Made by a program: the position numbers and the translations under genes. A stretch of DNA of 64,000 nt from Liolophura sinensis (Eukaryota > Mollusca > Polyplacophora > Chitonida > Chitonidae), in NCBI RefSeq assembly GCF_032854445.1, contig NC_088307.1:12526001-12590000 (forward strand), written 5' to 3'. Below are positions 55,441 to 64,000 of the stretch, piece after piece. A model generated the notes under the pieces. The model saw nothing but the letters and a program-made list of their open reading frames with translations. It was not told the origin of the DNA and made no database searches. Within the stretch, counting starts at the first letter, position 1, and every line of letters starts with the position of its first letter.

Positions 55441-57645
55441 AATGAATAGAGGGCAAGGAACTGTACAAATGTGAAAAAATTAAATCAGAATTTAATTTGG
55501 CTATATTCAAAGTATACTCAACAAAAATATTAAAGGCACGAAGCAATTTTATATTGTTTTCTCTCAGTATTAAATAAGTTGTTAACTCAACATGTAGAAT
55601 AGGTATTTATTATCAACTGTGGCTTCAGTACGCATGTTTGGAGAAATTAAATTAAGGCGACACAGTGACCCCTCTTTATAATATGACGTCGTCACTTTAC
55701 TGGTAATTAACTAATCTGGTAATTTTAACATCCGATGGTATATAGAATATGGAGAACTAATTGAAAGGATTACACTGATCTTCTCAGCTGTGTTCAGGGG
55801 TAAATTTGTGTTCCCAATATTGCACAAAAAATGATGTTCTGACGATACTTTGATCTAAACACGATCACTGCCATGTTAAAAGATAGGCAAGTAGACCTAA
55901 TGTGCCGTAAATTAGTGACGTTTTGCGCCGGAACGTCATTCTGTTGTCGTAATAGCTAATACTACAGATTTTCACATTTCAGGGCAATATTCCTGGAGCT
56001 ATGGCGGTGTGAAAACAGAGTGGTCCGTAGTCGGTTCACAGCACTCAGTACCGAGTATGTCCAGCGTTTTAGCCTCACGAAGAGCGTGAACTGTGATTAC
56101 TATATATTCAAATGTAGTGTTTGAAATTATGAGTCCAATTAGGAGGTACAGAGTCAACTTGACACATATTAATTTTAATCTGTCCATATTGTTGCATTAT
56201 CACTGGTTCCTCGGAGAATCATTTGCGCAATGAGAATAAAATTAATTTCAGCATATTTTCCCCTCAGCATTTCCGCATGCTTGGTTTAGTTTAGTTTATT
56301 TACCCATTCTCATACAGACAGCAAGGTTCATTAAAAGAGGTGACAAGAAAATGAATGGTAACAGATATGAATAACTAAAAAACTGACGGTCTGTAAACGC
56401 ATAACAGAACAGATAATGAAGCTGTACAGATTCATAACCATACATGTGAGCGCCAAAGACACAAAAAGCTGAATAAAGACAAGTAAATCGAACAAGTCTC
56501 TGCATTTGGTTTGAAAATGTTGTAAATCGGTAAAAATGTGAATGCCTGATCCGAAAGACAGTTTATCAAAAGGATTCTGGGATCTTATTAATACATTTTG
56601 AGCGAGATGCCCGGACAGGTGCTCTGCAAAATATTTTGATGCTTAAACATATATACAATTGAAAGAACGATTTACACATCTATTTAAAAACCACAAGATC
56701 AAAATATTTCCCTTAGGTTTGAATACCAGAAAAGATTGACAGAGGCATAACTTATGGATAACAATTCCTGGATTTATTGTATTGGTGAAGTTTCGACCTG
56801 GATTTATTGTACTGGTGACGTTTCGACCTGCATTTATTGTATTGGTGACGTTTCGAAATTGAATACCAGAAGTTTAAACCGTTTGCATAACCATGCTTAC
56901 TGTGATATGTGATATTCTATCGATGACTTATAACAAAAATATTTAATGAATTTCTTTGTAAATTTTCCATTCTTCCTTCTGAACAGTTTTGATCAGGATT
57001 TGAGACTACGCCGCCTAACTCAACATATATTGATACCTGCTAAGCTTTTATAAGGTTTGCGATTACGAGGAATCTGAACGGTGAGCCGAGAAGTTTAATT
57101 CATCAGTGAGATACGTTTGAATTCGTGTACTACGGATAGTTTGTCTGATCCTAGACTATATTGAAACAGCCTGACCTTCTTTTTGAGAGTGTAGTTAAAT
57201 AAAAAACATTTAGACGCATTCAGTTTCAATTCCCAATCTTGGCACCAGTTAAAAATGTGCCCGAAGCAGATTTCAGCTGAACACAGTCATTGAGATCAGA
57301 TACAGATTTGAACATGTTGACTTCATTAAGAAACAGTACACATTCAGAGCGAGATAGCTGAAGCGGCAAGTCATTTACTTACAAGAAGGGACGGTCCCAA
57401 GATGGGGTCCTACGGGACACCTGAAGTCACAGTAGTCCAGTGTGACACTGCATCGTGCACCGTACACCATTACTCGTTGCTTGCAGTAATTTAAATACGA
57501 GTGAAGCCATTTTAACAAATTATCAGAAATTTCTAAATATGTTAACTTGTACACAAGTAAGCTACGATTGACACAGTCAAACGGTTTTGAAAAGCCTGGA
57601 CAGATTGTATGTGTATGCACATTACGATTAAGTTAAGATGACATG
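55440..57645 (-). mobile_element. LINE reverse-transcriptase block with Tc1 relic, copy B unit 1
   Basis: Third copy of the block at 24.04-27.89 kb, without the Tc1-like insertion of copy A. It contains a Tc1/mariner-like relic (55.5-56.2 kb; terminus 'actcaacaaaaatatt', tail 'VHALREAKTLDILGTE') and the 30-bp repeat (56770-56850). The LINE reverse transcriptase on minus (57375-57620) reads FSKPFDCVNRSLLVYKL, ISDNLLKWLHSYLNY and KQRVMVYGA. About 350 bp at 55.63-55.98 kb is extra compared with the other copies. Confidence 0.75.
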
Positions 57646-58042
57646 TGAAATTCGTTACAGTGGAGAGATATTGCCTAAAGCCATGTTTACATACCAATGA
57701 GAGGTAGTAAAATTACAGGTTCGTCTTTAAATTTGAATACATGGAAACGTTTGCAAATTCTAAATCGTTTGGGAACACACCTTGTTAGAAAGAAAAATAA
57801 AAAAATCGACATAATGGTGTAGCATGTTCATCTGCACAACTTTACACCAGAGGGCCTGCAATGCCATCCTAGCCGCATGACTTGTATGGTACAATATTTA
57901 ACAAAACTTCATGTCCCCCTTTAATAGACAAGAAAATTTAAATATTATACAAATAATAATGAAAAGACTATGCATTTCCTCGCAGGTGCATGTCATAAAA
58001 GTTCTATTATGTACCTCAAGTTGATAAATAATCAATAAAGTC
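57646..58042 (-). mobile_element. LINE relic, shortened, left of GPCR B1
   Basis: Matches 18.80-19.20 kb, then breaks at 'aataaagtcagc' and jumps to text equal to 21,222 in copy A. The 2.03 kb between, containing the LINE linker and endonuclease pieces, is missing. The junction shows an AGC(TTT) microhomology. Confidence 0.75.
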
Positions 58043-58075
58043 AGCTTTGCTGATCCCCAAAGGAATCAAATCCAG

Positions 58076-59107
58076 ATGGACACGGAAATACGTGCTATAA
58101 TGAATGCCTCCAACGTAAATAACACACGGGTGGTGCTTGACTTAACTACTGCTGGTGTAGCAACTCAGCTCACCGTTTTCTTCATAACCTTTGTTCTGGG
58201 AGTCGTCGGGAATATCCTGTTGGTGTTGATAGTCTACAAGAGACCGGCCTTACACAGAGTCACCTACTACTTGGTGTCTGCTCTTGCCATCGAGGACACA
58301 CTAGCGCTGGTGACTTACGCCATTTTTTATCCGCAAGCTTTGATTTTAGGCGACTTGTTTTTCGGGGATCCCTCTTGTTTCATGCAAATTTTTCTGCTTT
58401 ACCTGGCCGGGTTTTGTGAACTCAATCTGATGGCAATGATAAGCTTAGATCGCTATTTTGCCTGCTGCAGGCCTCTCCGGTATTCTCATGACATTACCCC
58501 ACGGCGTTGCGCAGTTGCCATTGCTTGTTGTGGTATTTACGCCATCGCTCTGACGCTCTTTCTCATGGTTACATGTCAAGCGTATGGATATGATGAATAT
58601 TTGAAGAACTGTCTCATGGAGTTATCAAACACACCTAATCAACAGCACTGTTCGATTGTGGCACTTTTTCTCTCAACTGTGCCCTGTACTACTACCATTG
58701 CCGTGTGTCAATGGAAAATTCTAAAGCAAGTGAAAAGGGTTATTCAGAACACACCACCGAACGTCACTTCTGGCAACAACGATGTCACTTCCGGAAACCA
58801 CATGAACAAAGCTACAACGACGGTGACTCTGATGACGGGAACTTACATCACTTGTTGGTCGCCCTTTGTGTTCATTCGTTTGTCTGGTATTTTTGTGGAC
58901 TGGAAACAATCGAATTTCCTTAAAAACACTTTATACATTCTCAAGCGGATAACCTTTCAGATTTTTTTGGTGTCTAAATTCGCCAACCCCATTATTTACG
59001 GAATTTACAATCGGGAATTCCGTACGCAGCGTGGAAAATTACTTTGCTCTAAACTGAAGGTGAAAGTTGTTTCAGCACAGCAAAAGAAACCAGAGCAAAA
59101 ATTGTAG
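58076..59107 (+). CDS. Class A GPCR B1, intact
   Basis: 343-residue single-exon receptor starting MDTEIRAIMNASNVNNT. Helices at about 31-54 (Asn46 in GVVGN), 66-86 (SALAIED), 102-125, 146-167, 192-212, 249-273 and 291-314. Cys101 and Cys179 fit the class A disulfide. DRYFACCRPLRY is at 125-136. CWSP (260-263) replaces the CWLP of A1. NPIIY is at 304-308. Short basic tail. Nearly identical to GPCR A1 over the core (about nine in ten residues by eye), differing mostly in loop 3 and the tail. The start is fixed by the deletion that removes the upstream region present in A1, which leaves this ATG as the first good one. Promoter context therefore differs from A1, so expression may differ. Followed by a plus-strand LINE relic. 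Confidence 0.88.
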   Translation: MDTEIRAIMNASNVNNTRVVLDLTTAGVATQLTVFFITFVLGVVGNILLVLIVYKRPALHRVTYYLVSALAIEDTLALVTYAIFYPQALILGDLFFGDPSCFMQIFLLYLAGFCELNLMAMISLDRYFACCRPLRYSHDITPRRCAVAIACCGIYAIALTLFLMVTCQAYGYDEYLKNCLMELSNTPNQQHCSIVALFLSTVPCTTTIAVCQWKILKQVKRVIQNTPPNVTSGNNDVTSGNHMNKATTTVTLMTGTYITCWSPFVFIRLSGIFVDWKQSNFLKNTLYILKRITFQIFLVSKFANPIIYGIYNREFRTQRGKLLCSKLKVKVVSAQQKKPEQKL

Positions 59108-59124
59108 TACCCAAATTCTAATGC

Positions 59125-60750
59125 AGTTTTCCGGATTGGGTATAATGCCAGCCCAATGCAATTCTCAATTCAGCGATATATCGAGTCCAGCCCTGGTCCA
59201 CAGAATAGCAATAATAAGAACAACAGAGCACTAAAATTTCTTTGCGAAAAGATAAGAATATTTTATCAAAATTGTAGAAGCTTATGAAACAAAATCTCGT
59301 AACTGGATGTCCTTGTAAGTGAATGTACATACGGCATTGTCTCTGCGTCTGACTTCAGGCTTAGCTCAGGAATTGTGGACACCAAGCTAGTGGAGTCAAA
59401 TCTGATAACATATACAGAAGCGATCGGGACAGGAGTTGTTCCAAGAAGAGAAACACCGATGGAGGTATTTATTGCTGCAATAGCCGCTTTCCTGAACAAA
59501 CGGTCATGTGACTAAGAAACAGAAACACCAAATGTGTGGGTGAAAACCTCACTTTCTTATAGAAAGCTGTATGTTGTGTTCATTTGCGACCAGATTGCAT
59601 GGCTCTATAATTGGATGACTTTTATTTATTTATTTATTTATTTATTTATTTGATTGGTGTTTTACGCCGTACTCACTTATACGCTGTTTCACTTATACGA
59701 CGGCGGCCAGCATTATGGTGGGAGGAAATCGGGCACAGCCCGGGGGTGGATGACTTTTAAACTCTCTTCAAAACGTTTCTCAATTTTAAGAACTGGCGAT
59801 ATCAACTTGTTTGATATTTTATGAAAAGAATGGGCTATTCTCGTAACATACAGGTAAGGTCAATCTCAACAATGGCATCACCTTCGAGCTGAGCATGATC
59901 TGATGGAACACAACAACAAGCCGAACACGCGGTAGGGGTGTTCTTGATGTTATTTTGTCTAAATATCCACTCAAGATAAAGAAATTGATTCAGACATGAC
60001 TTTAGCTTCCGCCGCTCTTACTTTGCACTTCAAAGTAGCAAAGGAAGCACATCATGTCAGCTCAAAAATACATGTGTGTAACTGGATGTGGTCTGATCTC
60101 AAAAACCCCAGGACTTGTGTGTTCGCTTTATTTATAATTAATTTTGTTGTGTGCTTGGATACCAAAACCAAAAAACGTTTATAGCTGCCAGAAACTTGAA
60201 TACATATTGCTGGTTGAGAATTCCCTGCAATCGAAGTCTAAACGCTTCCGGTCATTAGTCAAATTAAAAGGAAAATGCACATGGTATAAAACTGTCAGCT
60301 TCAAAAATATAACTGCGAAAACACCGGCTGATATTTCCTATGTGTTTAGTGATTATTTTCACACCATCTGACATTTCCAATCTATTTAATGGTTATTTCC
60401 ATTGTGTTTATGTCAACACGGATATTGAGGAAGTACCGCACTTGGAAATCGTTTCAAATGATCGTTTGTAGTCATCGATTGTTAATGTGAACACTGTGAC
60501 AGATATCCCCCTGACAATAGATCCGCGCAAGGCTTGTGGCCTTGTGTTCTGAAAGAATGTGTAAACAAATGTCAATGAACAAAGGAGAATATTCAGATTG
60601 CTTCAAATTTGCCAGTGTATTACCTTTTCGCAACTCTTGAAAAATTTAAAGTTTTTGAACGTCTCATTCATGAATAGTATTTATCGAACCTTATATCTAT
60701 GAATCTCAACTTGGTTTTGTGAAAGGGTGATTTCATTTTCGAACTTACAC
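59125..60750 (+). mobile_element. LINE relic, plus strand, right of GPCR B1
   Basis: Counterpart of 22.32-23.83 kb: RYIESSPGPQ near 59,175, 'KIRIFYQNCRSL', the endonuclease segment near 59.79 kb and the pre-reverse-transcriptase segment near 60.42-60.72 kb. Broken by stops and by the SINE insertion. Confidence 0.8.
59612..59759 (-). mobile_element. Young SINE tail insertion with 13-bp target duplication
   Basis: A (ttta)n tail, 'tttgattggtgttttacgcc', 'gacggcggccagcattatgg' and 'cgggcacagcccggg' lie between two copies of TGGATGACTTTTA (59612-59624 and 59747-59759). The copy A site (about 22,790) has a single TGGATGACTTTTA. Target-primed insertion of a 5'-truncated SINE after the segmental duplication. 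Confidence 0.92.
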
Positions 60751-60824
60751 GTGTATTTTAACAATATCACACAATCCATCAACCATATTGATTATTTTTT
60801 CATTATATGATAATAATAATTCCT

Positions 60825-60998
60825 GGGGGAAACTCACAACCATCTGCACATTGCTGCCGCAAGATCTTCCCACGGACGGCCGGAGAAGGAGCCAGCATGA
60901 GCTGGACTTGAGCTCACATCGACCACATTGGTGAGAGGCTCCTGGGTCATTACGCTGCGGCAGCGCGCTAACCAACTGACCCACGAAGCCCCCCACAA
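60825..60998 (-). mobile_element. tRNA-headed SINE, minus strand, copy B
   Basis: Partner of the copy at 23.86-24.04 kb, with the same head ('gggggcttcgtgggtcagtt'), body and truncated tail. Confidence 0.85.
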
Positions 60999-60999
60999 C

Positions 61000-61460
61000 T
61001 CAGGAGCCTCATCGAAGGACCAACGAATAGAGAGCGCGGAACCGTACAAATGCGAATTAATTAAATCAGCATTCAATTTGCCTAAATTCAAAATATGTAA
61101 AAATATTGAACGCTCAAAGCAATTTGATATTCTTTTCTCTCCGTATTTAATAAGGTGTTAACTTAACATGTAGGGTAAGTATTCATTATCAACTGTGGCT
61201 TCAATTTTCACATTTAAGGGCAATATTTCTGGAGCTGGTCGGTACATAGCACTCAGTACCGAGTATGTGCACCGTTTTAGCCTCGCGAAGAGCGTGAACT
61301 GTGATTACTATATGTTCAAATGTAGTGTTTGAAATTATGACTCCAATTAGGAGGTACAGAGTCAACTTGACACATATTAATTTTAATCTGTCCATATTGT
61401 TGCATTATCACTGGTTTCTCGGAGAATCATTTGCACAATGAAAATAAAATTAATTGCATG
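61000..61460 (-). mobile_element. Tc1/mariner-like relic, 3' part, copy B unit 2
   Basis: Partner of 24.04-24.50 kb; minus text 'VHALREAKTVHILGTE'. Confidence 0.45.
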
Positions 61461-61978
61461 TCTTTCCCACAGCATTTCAGCATCCTTAGTTTAGTTCAGG
61501 TTTTTTACCCATTCTCATACAGACAGCAAGGTCCATTTACAGAGGTGATAAGAAAATAAAAGGTAACAGATATGAAAAACTAGAAAAATAACTGACAGTC
61601 TGTAAACGCATAACAGAACAGATAATAAAGCTGTACAGATTCATAACCAAACATGTGAGCGCCAAAGACACAAAAAGCTGATAAAAGACATGTTAATAGA
61701 ACAAGTCTCTTCATTTGGTTTGAAAATGTTGTAAAACGGTAAAAATGTGAATGTCCGATCTGGAGGGTAGTTTGTCAAAAGGATTCTGGGATCTTATTAC
61801 TACATTTTGAGCGAGATGCCCGGACAGGTGCTCTGCAAAATATTTTGATGCTTAAAAATATATGCAATTGAAAAAACGATTTACACATCTATTTAGAAAC
61901 CACAAGATCAAAATATTTCCCCCAGGTTTAAATACCAGAATAGACTGACAGAAGCATTACTTATGGATAACAATTCCT

Positions 61979-62095
61979 GGATTTATTGTATTGGTAAAGT
62001 TTCGACCTGGTCTTATTGTATTGGTGAAGTTTCAACCTGGAATTATTGTATTAGCGAAGTTTCGACCTGCATTTATTGTATTGGTGACGTTTCGA
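61979..62095. repeat. 30-bp short tandem repeat, four units
   Basis: Uninterrupted version of the array split by the Tc1-like transposon in copy A; consensus 'tttattgtattggtgaagtt' + 'tcgacctgga'. Confidence 0.85.
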
Positions 62096-62890
62096 AATTG
62101 AATACCGGAAGTTTAAACCGTTTACATAACCGTGCATACTGTGATATGTGATATTCCATCGATGACTTATAACACAAATACTTAATGAACTTCTTTGTAA
62201 ATTTTCCATTCTTCCTTCTGAACAGTTTTAAACAGGATTTCAGACTACGCCGCCTAACTCAACATATATTGATACCTGCTAAGCTTTTAAAAGATTTGCG
62301 ATTAAGAGGAATCTGAACGGTTTATTCACAATGTCTTTTTACGTGAGCCGAGAAGTTTAATTCATCAGTGAGATACATTTGAATTCGTGTACTGTGGTTA
62401 GTGAGTCTGATCCCAGACTATACTGAAATAGCTGGACCTTCTTTTTGAGAGTGTAGTTAATTAAAAAATTCAGTTTCAGTTCCCAATCTTGGCACCAGTT
62501 AAAAAATTTGTCCTAACCAGATTGCAGATGAGCACAATAATTGAGATCAGATACAGTTTTGAAAATGTTGACGTCATTAAGAAATAGTACACATTTAGAG
62601 TGAGATAGCTGAAGCGGCACGTCATTTACTTACAAGAAGGGACGGTCCCAAGATGGGTTCCTACGGGACATCTGAAGTCTGACACTGCACCGTGCACCGC
62701 ACATCATAACTCGTTCCTTCCAGTTATTTAAATACGAGTGAAGCCATTTTAACAAAAAATCAGAAACTCCTTAACATCTTAACTTGTAAACAAGTAAGCT
62801 ACGATTGATGCAGTCAAACGCTTTTAAAAAATCTGAATAGATTGCATGTACATTCACATTGCCATTCAGTTAAGATGACACACAGTGGGT
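62096..62890 (-). mobile_element. LINE reverse-transcriptase relic, copy B unit 2
   Basis: Partner of 27.09-27.89 kb, with the same minus-strand reverse-transcriptase core text near 62.46-62.86 kb, including stops. Confidence 0.75.
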
Positions 62891-64000
62891 AAAACACGTC
62901 AAATCCGTTACAGTGGACAGGTTTTTCCAAAAGCCATGTTGTTCACTACATAAAATTTACTCACAAAATTGTTTAAATTGAGCATTATCTAACATTTTAA
63001 GCAACGTCACCAATGAGAGGTAGTAAAGATACAGGTTTGTCTGCAAATTTGAAAACATGTTAACGTTTGCAAATGTTAAAACGTTTGGGAACACACTTTA
63101 TTTAAAAAAAAATAAAAACGTCGATATAATGGTATAGCTAGATCATATGCATAACTGTACAAAAGCGGGCCTGCAATGCCATCCTAGCTGCATGAGTATG
63201 GAACAATATTTAACAAAACTTCATCGCCCCATTTAAAGAACAAGAAAATTTAAATATCAAACAAATAACAATGAAAAGAGTATGCAATTTCACGCAGATG
63301 CATGCCATAAAAGATTCTAACCTGCACCTCGAGTTGATAAATTATCAATAAAGTCAGCGCCAAAATTCGCTGTGGGCACTCCATTTTGCCTAAGAACTGG
63401 TCTTGGCCGTTTTCAGACCTTACGTGTAAGGCGAGGAAAAATCGCAAAATTATGCAGCAGGCACGATTATTTAGAAAAAAATGTTCTCTTTTAAGCTTAT
63501 AGTGTCATTATTTTAAGTTTCCTTTTCCTTCAAGAGAAAATTTGACGTTACACAATGTAATATTTGAGTTACATGCCATTTGTGGAATCTTCAACAGATC
63601 ACTGTGTTAAAAACTGATATAGAATACTTGCTCATTAAGCCAGCAATACCAGAAAAAATTGTGGCATTATTATCTTCATCAAAAACATGACCAGGAAGTT
63701 CGGTCTTTCATTTTTTTAACAAAACTCCTATAGCGCTTAGTGCTATGCTTTACATTTTGTTAAAAAGATTCCACATACCCATTTTTGTGCTTTTTCAGTT
63801 CCTTTCTTATTTGACTTACTCTGAAGAATTCATCGTCATTTTTGTTAATGCCACATTTTTTGTAGTCATTCAAGGCACTCTCCTTAATCTTTAAAAATGA
63901 TTTCAATTCAGAGTTATACCATGTCGGAAATGAGCGAGCTCGCAAGCACGTTTTAGAATTATGTTTTTCATAATACAGAATAATAATCATACAAGAAATT
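62890..64000 (-). mobile_element. LINE linker relic running off the window, copy B unit 2
   Basis: Partner of 27.89-29.0 kb. The linker piece FPTWYNSELKSFLKIKE lies at 63760-63990. The endonuclease piece and the next GPCR are expected beyond the edge. Confidence 0.75.

Larger units (their letters stand above)
47195..64000 (+). repeat. Segmental duplication, copy B
   Basis: Collinear with copy A from about 10.9 kb and still matching at the window edge (63.25-64.0 kb equals 28.25-29.0 kb). B-specific features: a SINE tail insertion (59625-59746), about 2.8 kb of LINE/Tc1 relic text at 54.86-57.64 kb missing in A, and a 2.03 kb loss next to 58,042. By extrapolation the partner of GPCR A2 would begin near 65.1 kb, outside the window. 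Confidence 0.9.

Overview
The window is animal nuclear DNA: introns with GT/AG borders, AATAAA signals, abundant minisatellites, tRNA-headed SINEs, decayed LINEs and Tc1-like transposons, and rhodopsin-like (class A) GPCR genes. The repeated SINE tail (a 'tttgattggtgttttacgcc' block followed by a 'gacggcggccag' block) and the 'gcttggggtttaacgtcgta' SINE are, from memory, widespread in molluscan genomes. A mollusc or close lophotrochozoan relative is therefore my inference; no species can be named from the sequence.

Layout. 1-8.4 kb is a dense cluster of unrelated minisatellites (38, 24, 20, 54, 41 and 34 bp periods plus a 211 bp higher-order repeat) around one intact single-exon, atypical class A GPCR (3297-4376). 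10.9-32 kb is copy A of a large segmental duplication: an eight-exon coiled-coil protein gene with an internally duplicated exon cassette (11817-16318), SINEs, then two GPCR units. Each unit is a GPCR lying between a minus-strand LINE relic on its left and a plus-strand LINE relic on its right. The first GPCR is intact (21251-22297), the second is a frameshifted pseudogene (30114-31110). 32-47 kb is a spacer. It holds an oppositely oriented GPCR pseudogene (41206 down to 35660) split by a 4,587 bp mobile element. 47.2-64 kb is copy B: coiled-coil gene (48102-52607), intact GPCR (58076-59107), LINE relics, and the left part of a further GPCR unit whose GPCR would lie just past the window edge.

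The most unusual object is the composite element at 35863-40449. It has two 453 bp direct terminal repeats that differ at three positions by eye. Each repeat is itself bounded by short imperfect inverted termini, and the whole is flanked by the 4-bp target duplication ATAT. Between the repeats lie a DDE-type transposase gene of the Mutator-like family (37285-39246, +) and, tail to tail with it, a small His-Me finger (homing-endonuclease-like zinc loop) nuclease gene (39355-39738, -). A solo terminal repeat with its own 4-bp duplication (AACA) sits inside a dead Tc1-like transposase at 25.7-26.2 kb, and two much older relatives lie at 18.1 and 54.1 kb. Removing either insertion with one copy of its duplication restores the interrupted reading frame, so the borders are exact.

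The array looks like a lineage-specific GPCR family expanding by unequal exchange between LINE-rich tandem units, with continuing insertions (SINEs, Tc1, the composite element) marking the two copies differently after duplication. All assignments come from reading motifs by eye; no database search was possible.
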